Origin: Candidatus Zipacnadia bacterium
GTDB taxonomy: Bacteria; Armatimonadota; Zipacnadia; Zipacnadales; UBA5352
Direction: 5' to 3'
NCBI GenBank assembly: GCA_029820915.1
Contig: JALGUI010000021.1
Location: forward strand, 1-15,408
DNA: 15,408 bases
Part shown: piece by piece, positions 6,585 to 13,543 of the stretch
Numbering within the stretch: the stretch's first letter is position 1
Layout of the letters: each line of letters opens with the position of its first letter
Notes under the pieces: generated by a model
Told to the model about the DNA's origin: nothing
Seen by the model: the letters and a program-made list of their open reading frames with translations, nothing else
The model's database searches: none
Program-made: the position numbers and the translations under genes

Positions 6585-7716
6585 GACGTGCGGCGGGAAG
6601 GTGCGGGTGACCCAGGGCGACCTCTTCAAGTCGGGTGCTCAGACGCTGGTCAATACCGTGAACTGCGTTGGCGTCATGGGCAAAGGCATCGCACTGGAGT
6701 TCAAGAAGCGTTTCCCCGACATGTACGAAGACTACGTCCGGCGCTGCGACGCCAATGAAGTCGAGCTTGGCCGACCATACCTCTATCGGCGTGAAGCCCC
6801 GCCGCACATCGTGCTCTTCCCAACCAAGAGCCATTGGCGGGCCTTCTCCCGTATCGATGATATTATCGCGGGCCTGGAGTACCTCCTGGACCACGCCGAG
6901 GAGTGGGGTGTCGAGTCCATTGCTGTGCCTCCTTTGGGTTGCGGGAATGGACAGCTGGAGTGGCGTATGGTAGGGCCGACTCTCTTCCGCTACCTGGCAC
7001 GGCTGGGCGTGCCAGTCGAACTGTATGCACCGTGGGATGCCCCCCCGGAACAGCTTAGCCTTGCCTTCTTCAAGGATGAGACGGCGCATGGGAGCACGGG
7101 TCGGGAGGACAGCTTGTGCGCGGGCGTGATTGCAATAGTCGAGGTGCTCAGCCGGCTTGAGGCCGAACCATTCGTTGACCCGACGGGGCGGATCAAGCTG
7201 CAGAAGCTTGCGTACTTCGCGACGGCCATGGGGCTCGCAACGGGCCTCAGCTTCCGCCGATCTAGCTACGGTCCGTATTCCGAGGATCTGAAGGGTGTCC
7301 TGAGTCGCCTGATCAATAACGGCGTGCTTCGTGAGGAGAAACGAGGGCGCATGTTCAGAGCGCGCCCTGGTCCCACATACCCTGATGCTCGCGATAGGTA
7401 CTCACTGGACCTCCAGGAGTGCGAAGGCGCGATCAGTCAGCTCCACGATCTGTTCGCGCGCTTGGACACGCGAACGGCCGAGCTTGCCGCGACCGTCCAC
7501 TTCGCAGCCGATGAGCTTCGGAACGGCGACCAGCCTCCGACCGAGTACGAGGTCTTCGAATACGTTGTGGACTGGAAGCAGCGGCGCAGGCCACCGTTCG
7601 CAGAGGCGGAGATTGCTGGCATGATCCGGGAGATGGCCGCCATCGGCCATCTCCAGGTCCGCGGCAGCACCGAACTCCCCGTGCCTGACGATGTCATGGG
7701 CGGGAGTTGGGCCTAG
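6565..7716 (+). CDS. darG: DarG-type macrodomain antitoxin (DNA ADP-ribosyl glycohydrolase)
   Basis: This 383-residue protein has an N-terminal macrodomain (about residues 10-160). It shows VTQGDLF, LVNTVNCVGVMGKGIALEFK with the active-site Lys, and PPLGCGNGQLEW. DarG macrodomains remove ADP-ribose from thymidine, reversing DarT damage. A C-terminal domain from about residue 183 carries KLQKLAYFA (about 211-219) and YGPYSEDLKGVLSRL. This is the pattern seen in DarG C-terminal domains and reminiscent of SocA-like/Panacea antitoxin domains; in characterised systems that part binds and blocks DarT directly. The antitoxin therefore probably has both enzymatic and sequestering activity. ATG 6565 is chosen, eight bases after GGAGGT (6551-6556); GTG 6562 is possible. 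It converges with the amidohydrolase gene, with only 20 bases between the two stops. Confidence 0.9.
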   Translation: MSSSTPETCGGKVRVTQGDLFKSGAQTLVNTVNCVGVMGKGIALEFKKRFPDMYEDYVRRCDANEVELGRPYLYRREAPPHIVLFPTKSHWRAFSRIDDIIAGLEYLLDHAEEWGVESIAVPPLGCGNGQLEWRMVGPTLFRYLARLGVPVELYAPWDAPPEQLSLAFFKDETAHGSTGREDSLCAGVIAIVEVLSRLEAEPFVDPTGRIKLQKLAYFATAMGLATGLSFRRSSYGPYSEDLKGVLSRLINNGVLREEKRGRMFRARPGPTYPDARDRYSLDLQECEGAISQLHDLFARLDTRTAELAATVHFAADELRNGDQPPTEYEVFEYVVDWKQRRRPPFAEAEIAGMIREMAAIGHLQVRGSTELPVPDDVMGGSWA

Positions 7717-7736
7717 GCGGAACGCTGGGGCAGTTC

Positions 7737-8618
7737 TCAGCGGTCACCTATTCCCAGGTCCAGCAGGCGGTTGATGTTGCGCCAGGCGACCTTCTCCCAC
7801 ACCTCGTCGGGGATCTGCCCGCGCAGCGACCGGAAGTAATCCGGCAGCGGCGGCTCGTACTCCGGGAACGAGATGTCGGTGCCGAACATGATCCGGTCCT
7901 GGAACTGCTCCAGGAACTGGCTGCCGAACTCCGGGTCGCGGCTGATGGCGTTGTGCCCGCTGCCCGCCGACAGATCCCCCCACAGGTTGTCGTACTTCTC
8001 GAACAGCTCCACCAGCCGCCCCGGTATGACCGGGCCCTCAGGGTACCCGTTGCGCGTTTCCTGGGTCAGGTCGGCGCTGATCTCGGCCCAGAATGGCTGC
8101 GAGTGGCCGAGGATGGTCAGGTCCGGGAACTCTTTCAGCGTCCTCTCCAGCCGCGGCAGGCCCAGGTCGTCGTAGAAGCCGTAGTACCCCCCGACCGCGG
8201 GCGCGACGTGAATCGTCATGGGCAGGCCGTAGTCGGCTATGTACCGGAACATGTTCCAGCACAGCGGGTCATCGAAGGGCAGGTTGGGGATGACCTCGCC
8301 GACGCCCTTGCAGCCCATCTCCGTGTAGATGCGCAGGAAGGGGCCGAAGTCGGTCTCCGGGCTGTTCGTGCCCTGGCGCGGGTCCAGCACGCAGAACGGG
8401 ATCAGGCGGTCAGGGTGCTGGGCGCAGATATCGACCGTGTCCTCCGGCGGCGTGTAGCGATGGCGGCATTCGGGGCTGACGCCCGAGAGCACGACGGCCA
8501 TGTCGATGCCGAAGTGGTCGAGCCGGCCGACGAGTTCGTCGCCGGTCGGGTAGGTCGTCCCGCTGGTGCGCGGCACGGACTTGGTGCGGCAGGCGTGGGT
8601 GTGGCAGTCGATGAGCAT
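7737..8618 (-). CDS. Amidohydrolase family 2 metal-dependent hydrolase
   Basis: This 293-residue protein begins MLIDCHTHA, the N-terminal HxH metal-ligand motif (His6, His8) of the amidohydrolase superfamily TIM barrel. Further ligand-type positions are PMTIHVAP, LTILGHSQPFW and MFGTDISFP, whose Asp is the expected catalytic residue. The layout fits the ACMSD/amidohydrolase-2 group (decarboxylases, lactonases and related hydrolases), but the substrate cannot be read from sequence. The open frame extends upstream to 8813. The start at 8618 is chosen because homology begins at once and GAGAGGTG (plus-strand 8626-8633) lies seven bases before it. It is divergent from the beta-helix gene, so the 133 bases between should hold promoters for both, though I could not pick convincing boxes. 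Confidence 0.9.
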   Translation of the reverse strand: MLIDCHTHACRTKSVPRTSGTTYPTGDELVGRLDHFGIDMAVVLSGVSPECRHRYTPPEDTVDICAQHPDRLIPFCVLDPRQGTNSPETDFGPFLRIYTEMGCKGVGEVIPNLPFDDPLCWNMFRYIADYGLPMTIHVAPAVGGYYGFYDDLGLPRLERTLKEFPDLTILGHSQPFWAEISADLTQETRNGYPEGPVIPGRLVELFEKYDNLWGDLSAGSGHNAISRDPEFGSQFLEQFQDRIMFGTDISFPEYEPPLPDYFRSLRGQIPDEVWEKVAWRNINRLLDLGIGDR

Positions 8619-8644
8619 GGCGAAGCACCTCTCGTGATAGCCTG

Positions 8645-8731
8645 ATGGCCGACTCGGCGCGGAGTCTTCGCCGTCCGCGGCCAAAGGACTTCTACGTGCG
8701 CAAGAAGAACGCCATGCAGCAGACGCGCTGA
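8645..8731 (+). CDS. Possible 28-residue basic small ORF upstream of the beta-helix gene
   Basis: ATG 8645 to TGA 8729-8731 encodes 28 residues ending KDFYVRKKNAMQQTR. The tail is Lys/Arg-rich and less compositionally trivial than typical GC shadow frames. It lies in the divergent intergenic region, and its stop is 20 bases before the next ATG, where a leader peptide could sit. There is no clear ribosome binding site. It could equally be the remnant of a lost gene or chance. I recognise no family. Confidence 0.2.
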   Translation: MADSARSLRRPRPKDFYVRKKNAMQQTR

Positions 8732-8751
8732 CGGCGCATGAGGAGGCGCCC

Positions 8752-10980
8752 ATGGGACACCGGAAGTGGTGCCGGCTGAGTTGGGCGGTTTTGCTGGCGG
8801 TGATGGGAGGCACGGTGATGAGTGGCGCGGGGGCCGCGACCTGCTACCTGAGCCCCGACGGCGACGACGGCGCCGCGGGCACGCGCGAGGCGCCGTGGCG
8901 GTCGCTCGCCAAGGCGAACGAGAGCGTGGCGCCCGGCGATACCGTCGTGCTCCTCGACGGCGAGTACGATGGCGCCATCGAGCCGGCGGTCTCGGGCGAG
9001 GAGGGTGCGCCCGTCACGTACCGATCGGAGTCGCCGCTGGGGGCGGTGCTGCGCGGCGGTGAGGCGTCCGGCGGCGAGCGGGCCTGCGTGTACCTGGCGG
9101 AGCGTTCGCACATCGTCATCGAGGGCTTCCACATGCTGCCCGATGGCGGCCGGTGGATGCGCCTGCAGAGCGCCACGCACTGCACGGTCGCCGACTGCAC
9201 GATGGAGGAGGGCGGTGGGTGGGGAGGCGTCCGCTGCGATGACTGCCACCTCAACCGCTACCTGCGCAACACCGTGCAGCGGCCGGCGTCGCTGAACGAG
9301 TGGGGGCACTGCGGCGGGAACATGTGGAACAACCAGGGCTGCTCGCACTGCGTCTTCGAGGGCAACCACTTCAGCCGCGCGGGCCACTGCCCGCTGCACA
9401 TCTGGTTCGACTGCGAGTACATGGTCCTGCGCGGCAACACCTTCGACTGCCGGTGGGGCCGCAACTTCGAGTTCTTCTCCGCCCCGCTGATGCTGATCGA
9501 GGGCAACGTCATCACCAACGGCTTCGACGGCTCGGGCTCGGCCGACGGTCGCGCCAAGCTGTTCATCATCGACGGCATCTTCCGCCGCAACCTGATCTTC
9601 CGCAACTGGTACATGCCGCTCGTGATCAACGCCTACCAGTGGCCCGGTCACCCGGAGGCCGATCCCTTCTCGATGGCAACGTCGCGGCTTTATCACAACA
9701 CCTGGTACCGCAACCACGACGGGGCCTTCCAGCTCAGCGACTACGGCGGGCGGTCTCGCCGCGACCACTGGGTCTACGGGAACGTCTTCGCCAACAACAT
9801 CTTCTTCGATAACGACCCCGGCGGCGGCCACCTCGCCCTGCGCATCCACGGCGGCATCGCCGACGACAACCGGTGGCTCACCAACGCTATGTGCGGCGAC
9901 CGTCCCGGTCGAGCGACCATCCGCTATGACACCGAGTACCCTCGCGCGACCGAGTGGCCGGGAGAGCCGCTGACCGCCGTCGAGGCGGGCGAGCACAGGC
10001 CGGCGCAGTTCGAGGGCAACCTGGACATCGAGCCGCGGTTCGTGGACGCCGAGGCCGATGACTACCGCCTGCGCGCCGACAGCCCGTGTCGCGACGCGGG
10101 CAGGCCGCTGGCGCGAGCGGCGGCATCGGGCTCGGGGCGGCTACTGCCTGTGGACGATGCGCGCTGGTTCTACGATGGCTTCGGCATTCCTGGCGAGCAG
10201 GGCGACATGATCGTGGTGGGCGAGGACCGGCGGGAGGCGCGCGTGGTGACTCGTGACCTCGAGGCCGGCACGCTGGCGCTCGACCGGGACCTGACCTGGC
10301 GCGAGGGCGATGCGGTGACGCTGCCCTTCGCGGGCGACGCACCGGACCTGGGGGCGTATGAGATGGGCGCCGAGGGCGAGGAGTGGTACCGGGCGCCCGT
10401 CGTGCCCGACGGCCTGCGCCTGCCTACTATGGAGACGGCCGCCGAGCCGGTGGTTGTCGTAGGCTTCGAGGAGGAGGACCGCGAGGACTGGCACTACTAC
10501 TGGAACTTCTCGCGCCAGAAGAACACCGACTCGCGCCTGGACGACGCGACCGCACACAGCGGCGCTCGCTCCATGCGGGTGTACGCGGAGGATGATGGCG
10601 CGATCATGTCGTGCGACATCCGGCCGCGCTGGTGGGACATCGACCGCTTCCCCTACGCGCGCTTCGCCTACCGCATCCCGGAGGGCGTGCCGGTGGGCAT
10701 CTTCCTGTATGCCTTCGCGACCGCTGAGTGGGGCGTGGGCGCCGTGTGTGTTGGGGGGAGTCCGGCGCGCGACGCCGGCGGCTACCCGCACGTCGAGCGC
10801 TATGAGCTGATCGACGATGGCCGCTGGCACGAGGTGACGGTGGACGTGCGCGCGATACGCGAGGTCCACCCGGACGTGAAGCTGCTGAAGATGCTGCGCT
10901 TCTACACCGCGGGGAACGGGCGAAAGGGCCAGCAGTACTGGTTCGACGACTTCGCCATCCTGCCGGCGGAGGGCCTGTAG
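8752..10980 (+). CDS. Secreted right-handed parallel beta-helix protein
   Basis: This 742-residue protein starts with a signal peptide (basic MGHRKWCR, hydrophobic LSWAVLLAVMGGTVM, cleavage around residue 29). It is followed by CYLSPDGDDGAAGTREAPWRS...PGDTVVLLDGEY, the classic opening of secreted pectate-lyase-like beta-helix proteins. Repeated Asn/Gly-rich turns (EGFHML, EGNHFS, RGNTFD, EGNVIT, RRNLIF, YHNTWYRN, ANNIFFDN) span about residues 120-360 and build the solenoid. It then reads through LRADSPCRDAG and PDLGAYEMG, the usual exit of such domains. The last ~180 residues (from VVVGFEEEDREDW) look like a beta-sandwich carbohydrate-binding-type module. A role in polysaccharide binding or cleavage is plausible; catalytic residues cannot be assigned. 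ATG 8752 follows AGGAGG (8741-8746) by five bases. No T-rich terminator follows, only a small GC hairpin at 10998-11017. Confidence 0.88.
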   Translation: MGHRKWCRLSWAVLLAVMGGTVMSGAGAATCYLSPDGDDGAAGTREAPWRSLAKANESVAPGDTVVLLDGEYDGAIEPAVSGEEGAPVTYRSESPLGAVLRGGEASGGERACVYLAERSHIVIEGFHMLPDGGRWMRLQSATHCTVADCTMEEGGGWGGVRCDDCHLNRYLRNTVQRPASLNEWGHCGGNMWNNQGCSHCVFEGNHFSRAGHCPLHIWFDCEYMVLRGNTFDCRWGRNFEFFSAPLMLIEGNVITNGFDGSGSADGRAKLFIIDGIFRRNLIFRNWYMPLVINAYQWPGHPEADPFSMATSRLYHNTWYRNHDGAFQLSDYGGRSRRDHWVYGNVFANNIFFDNDPGGGHLALRIHGGIADDNRWLTNAMCGDRPGRATIRYDTEYPRATEWPGEPLTAVEAGEHRPAQFEGNLDIEPRFVDAEADDYRLRADSPCRDAGRPLARAAASGSGRLLPVDDARWFYDGFGIPGEQGDMIVVGEDRREARVVTRDLEAGTLALDRDLTWREGDAVTLPFAGDAPDLGAYEMGAEGEEWYRAPVVPDGLRLPTMETAAEPVVVVGFEEEDREDWHYYWNFSRQKNTDSRLDDATAHSGARSMRVYAEDDGAIMSCDIRPRWWDIDRFPYARFAYRIPEGVPVGIFLYAFATAEWGVGAVCVGGSPARDAGGYPHVERYELIDDGRWHEVTVDVRAIREVHPDVKLLKMLRFYTAGNGRKGQQYWFDDFAILPAEGL

Positions 10981-11006
10981 CCGGGGGCGCAGACCGTCCC
11001 CGCAGC

Positions 11007-11035
11007 TTGCCGCGGGGGGCCCCCTGTGGTAAGAT
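11007..11035 (+). promoter_or_regulatory. Extended -10 promoter of the 6S RNA gene
   Basis: TTGCCG (11007-11012, four of six -35 positions) lies 17 bases before TAAGAT (11030-11035), which is preceded by TGG (extended -10). Initiation about seven bases on, near 11042, falls at the first bases of the long closing stem of the RNA below. This agreement supports both calls. The -35 overlaps a 6-bp hairpin at 10998-11017. Confidence 0.65.
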
Positions 11036-11038
11036 GTG

Positions 11039-11255
11039 GGTGGCGAGGGCAACCCTGCGGGATGCGTGACGCCCGCACAGGTTTGAGCCAACACTTACCT
11101 ACTGGGAGCCCGGCTTCGCCGGTGGCATGACACTTCGCCCTAAGGGGCCCAGCCCCTTCACGCGAAGATACATAAGACTGGCGGGAGGGCACCCCCCGCT
11201 TCCAACGGGGTTCACAACCCAGAGGGCCAACGGTCATCGCGGGGTCCTCGCCACC
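11039..11255 (+). ncRNA. ssrS: 6S RNA (candidate, ~217 nt)
   Basis: 6S RNA mimics an open promoter and binds the housekeeping sigma RNA polymerase holoenzyme. No protein gene occupies this stretch. It folds as 6S RNA should. A perfect 10-bp closing stem (11039-11048 with 11246-11255) continues as 11052-11059 with 11238-11245 (one G-U) and 11062-11064 with 11235-11237. A long internal region carries a 5-bp hairpin on the 5' side (11110-11114/11118-11122) and two on the 3' side (11181-11185/11195-11199 and 11208-11212/11216-11220). An apical stem follows (11133-11137/11163-11167, then 11142-11147/11153-11158 with a CCCAG loop). Local phrases echo E. coli 6S RNA as I remember it: TTTGAGCC, then later CATAAGACTG and GGGTTCACAACCC. 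It precedes rarA; a 6S RNA near rarA is, as I recall, also seen in Bacillus. tmRNA, RNase P and SRP RNA hallmarks are absent. Confidence 0.75.
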
Positions 11256-11325
11256 TGTGCTTCCCCCGGCCGTGTCCGCACACCTCCTGCCGCGTCATCC
11301 GCGGACGACGCGCGTGGTGTCACTT

Positions 11326-12717
11326 ATGACTGGCAGCCTCTTCGACAGCGGCGAAGTTGACCCGAGCGCGCCACTCGCGGCGCGCATGCGCCCGCGAGCG
11401 CTCGAAGAGATGGTCGGCCAGGAGGAGATCCTGCGCGACGGCTCGCCCCTGCGCCGGGCGCTCGAGGCCGACCGCGTGCCCTCGATGATCGTCGTGGGCC
11501 CGGCGGGCACGGGCAAGACCACGCTGGCGCGCATCATCGCCCGTCACACCAGCTCCCACTTCGTGGCGCTGTCGGCCGTCGAGGCGGGCGTCAAGGAGAT
11601 CCGCGCGGCCGCCGCCGAGGGCCGCGAGCGACGCGCACTGCACGATGCGGGCACCATCCTCTTCCTCGACGAGATCCACCGGCTGAACAAGGCCCAGCAG
11701 GACTACCTGCTGCCCCATGTCGAGGATGGCACCTTCACGCTCATCGGCGCCACCACCGAGAACCCGTTCTTCTCGATCATCAGCCCGCTGCTCTCGCGCT
11801 GCCGGCTGATCACGCTCGAGCCGCTGTCGCGCGAGGACCTGCGCGTGTTGCTCGACCGCGCGCTCGGCGACGAGGAACATGGACTGGCGGGGATGGGGCC
11901 GGATGTGCGCGACGAGGTGCTCGAGCACATCGCGCAGTTCGCGGGCGGGGACGCGCGCCTGGCGCTGAACGCGCTGGAAACGGCCGTGCTCAGCACTCCG
12001 ACGGACGACGCCGGGCGGCGGCCGGTGGACATGGAGATGGCGCGCCGGGCGCTGGACAGGCCGGTCGTCAAGTACGACCGGGCGGGCGATGAGCACTACG
12101 ACTGCATCTCAGCGTACATCAAGAGCATCCGGGGCTCCGACCCCGACGCGGCGATCTACTGGCTGGCGAGGATGCTTGAGGGCGGGGAGGATGCGCGCTT
12201 CATCGCCCGGCGCCTCGTTATCGCGGCCGCCGAGGACGTGGGGCCGGCCGACTCCACGTCGCTCAGGGTTGCGATTGCCGCGGCCGATGCGGTAGAATAC
12301 GTGGGATTGCCGGAGGCCCAGATCCCGCTGGCCCAGGCGACGATACACCTCGCGCTGGCGCCTAAGAGCAACTCGGCGTACAAGGCCATAGCCGAGGCGC
12401 GGGAGGAGGTCCGTCGCGAGGGCGGCGGGCGGGCGCCGGACCACCTGGCGGGGGGGGCCAGGGCCGGGGCAGGCGACGCACAGTACCTCTACCCACACGA
12501 CTATCCCGGGGGCTGGGTGCGCCAGAGCTACTGGCCGGAGGGCATGGAGCCACGCCGGTACTACGAGCCCGGCGACAACCCCCGCGAGCGCCGCATCGCC
12601 GAGCGCCTGGCCGAGCTGCGCGCCCTGCCGGCGCGCTCCGCCGGGGGCGAGGCGACGCGGTCTGACGACGCGGACGGCGCGGGCAACGACAGCGACGTGG
12701 GAGGGCGAGACGCGTGA
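11326..12717 (+). CDS. rarA: Replication-associated recombination protein RarA (MgsA), AAA+ ATPase
   Basis: This 463-residue protein is a clamp-loader-like AAA+ ATPase that acts at stalled replication forks and interacts with SSB. Landmarks: [17 protein letters not shown] at the N-terminus, Walker [10 protein letters not shown] (58-66), Walker B ILFLDEIH (111-118), sensor 1 [10 protein letters not shown], and [10 protein letters not shown] in the sensor 2 region. The tetramerisation and C-terminal domains follow, including [43 protein letters not shown] and [17 protein letters not shown]. Length is slightly above usual because of a Gly/Asp-rich tail ([18 protein letters not shown]). ATG 11326 is chosen since family homology starts there; the open frame runs back to GTG 11257, just past the 6S RNA. 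The ribosome site is weak. Its TGA overlaps the next GTG (GTGA, 12714-12717), so it is coupled to the sigma-regulator operon. Confidence 0.95.
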   Translation: MTGSLFDSGEVDPSAPLAARMRPRALEEMVGQEEILRDGSPLRRALEADRVPSMIVVGPAGTGKTTLARIIARHTSSHFVALSAVEAGVKEIRAAAAEGRERRALHDAGTILFLDEIHRLNKAQQDYLLPHVEDGTFTLIGATTENPFFSIISPLLSRCRLITLEPLSREDLRVLLDRALGDEEHGLAGMGPDVRDEVLEHIAQFAGGDARLALNALETAVLSTPTDDAGRRPVDMEMARRALDRPVVKYDRAGDEHYDCISAYIKSIRGSDPDAAIYWLARMLEGGEDARFIARRLVIAAAEDVGPADSTSLRVAIAAADAVEYVGLPEAQIPLAQATIHLALAPKSNSAYKAIAEAREEVRREGGGRAPDHLAGGARAGAGDAQYLYPHDYPGGWVRQSYWPEGMEPRRYYEPGDNPRERRIAERLAELRALPARSAGGEATRSDDADGAGNDSDVGGRDA

Positions 12718-13103
12718 GAATCGAGATAGACCCGATCGACGACCGGACGGCGGTGTGCGGCGCGTCCGGCGAGCTCGATGCCTACACCGCTCCCGACCTG
12801 CGTGACGCGCTCGACGAGCAGCTTGAGGCGGGCGTGTCGTGGATCATCGCCGACCTCAAGCAGTTGACCTACCTGGACAGCACCGGGCTGGGCATCCTGG
12901 TGGGCACGGCCAAGAAGTGCCGGCAGGCCGGCGGGGACCTCGCGGTCGCGTGCGACCGGGGCAACCTGCTGCGCATCTTCCAGATCTCCGGCACGGAGGA
13001 GATCCTCAACGTGGTGTCGGACGTCGATGCCGCCCGGGCCCGGCTGCAGGAGCTGGCGCAGGCGCGCGCGGGGGACGACGGCGGCGATGAGGAGGGGGAG
13101 TAG
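12714..13103 (+). CDS. STAS-domain anti-sigma factor antagonist (RsbV/SpoIIAA type)
   Basis: This 129-residue protein is a single STAS domain with a short acidic tail (DDGGDEEGE). YLDSTGLGILVG contains Ser56, in the position phosphorylated in SpoIIAA and RsbV. In the partner-switching model the unphosphorylated form binds the anti-sigma kinase encoded next and frees the sigma factor; phosphorylation by that kinase turns this off. A separate PP2C phosphatase, not seen in this window, would be needed to reset it. GTG start 12714 overlaps the rarA stop, and GGGAGGG (12699-12705) sits eight bases before. The anti-sigma gene follows after one base. Order antagonist-kinase-sigma matches Bacillus spoIIA and the rsbV-rsbW-sigB core. 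Confidence 0.92.
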   Translation: MRIEIDPIDDRTAVCGASGELDAYTAPDLRDALDEQLEAGVSWIIADLKQLTYLDSTGLGILVGTAKKCRQAGGDLAVACDRGNLLRIFQISGTEEILNVVSDVDAARARLQELAQARAGDDGGDEEGE

Positions 13104-13104
13104 C

Positions 13105-13539
13105 ATGTCCTCCAAGGACACGGACACCGTCCAGCTCGTGCTGCCGGGCCGCGCGGAATTCCTGCAGGTCGCGCGACTGACCACGAGCGGCGTCGCGACC
13201 CGCGCCGGTCTGACCGTGGACGACATCGAGGACCTGAAGGTCGCCGTCGGCGAGGCGTGCACGAACGTCATCGACCACGCCTTCGAGGGCGACGCCGAAG
13301 CCGGGGTGCGCAGGATCATCCTGCGCATGACGGTCGGCAAGGACGAGATCACCATTGAGGTGGAGGACGAGGGGTCGGGCTTCGATCCATCCGAGCTTGA
13401 GCGCGGCCGCCGCAACGGCCACGAGGGCGAGGGCGGCTTGGGCTTCTGGCTGATGAAGGAGCTGACGGACTCGCTGCGCATTGAAAGCGCGCCCGGCAGC
13501 GGCACCCGGGTCATCATGGTGAAGCGCGCATCCAGGTGA
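13105..13539 (+). CDS. Anti-sigma factor serine kinase (RsbW/SpoIIAB type)
   Basis: This 144-residue GHKL-fold (HATPase_c) protein has the N-box EACTN (Glu50 to Asn54), G1 box DEGSGFD (Asp88-Gly92) and a glycine-rich lid, GEGGLGFWLMKEL. It ends with GSGTRVIMVK. Such proteins hold a sigma factor inactive and phosphorylate the STAS antagonist encoded just upstream. Members of this group regulate stress, sporulation or developmental sigma factors; which applies here is unknown. ATG 13105 is chosen, six bases after GGAGGGGG (13091-13098). The open frame extends upstream to 13027 inside the STAS gene but that part is not conserved. The sigma gene begins four bases after the stop. Confidence 0.93.
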   Translation: MSSKDTDTVQLVLPGRAEFLQVARLTTSGVATRAGLTVDDIEDLKVAVGEACTNVIDHAFEGDAEAGVRRIILRMTVGKDEITIEVEDEGSGFDPSELERGRRNGHEGEGGLGFWLMKELTDSLRIESAPGSGTRVIMVKRASR

Positions 13540-13543
13540 CCTC

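Noticed and set aside
7707..8645. 312-codon plus-strand open frame opposite the amidohydrolase
   Set aside because: The minus-strand frame carries clear amidohydrolase metal-ligand motifs; this one is its mirror image.
8619..8813. N-terminal extension of the amidohydrolase to 8813
   Set aside because: The 65 extra residues are low-complexity, overlap the divergent gene's start and ribosome site, and MLIDCHTH at 8618 has its own good ribosome site.
8692..9996. 434-codon minus-strand open frame over the beta-helix gene
   Set aside because: Composition-driven antisense frame. The plus-strand protein has a signal peptide, a strong ribosome site and recognisable domains.
11039..11255. tmRNA, RNase P RNA or SRP RNA as alternatives to 6S RNA
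   Set aside because: I find no tRNA-like ends with a tag frame, no RNase P core phrase such as GAGGAAAGTCC, and no SRP helix 8 GGAAG/AGCAG signature.
11257..11325. Upstream GTG start for rarA at 11257
   Set aside because: The extra 23 residues do not resemble RarA. The start would lie immediately after the 6S RNA closing stem, and the family N-terminus begins at ATG 11326.
12269..12298. Internal promoter in rarA for the sigma operon (TTGCGA, 18-base spacer, TAGAAT)
   Set aside because: The boxes are plausible but the leader would exceed 400 bases of coding sequence and such matches are expected by chance; kept only as a note.
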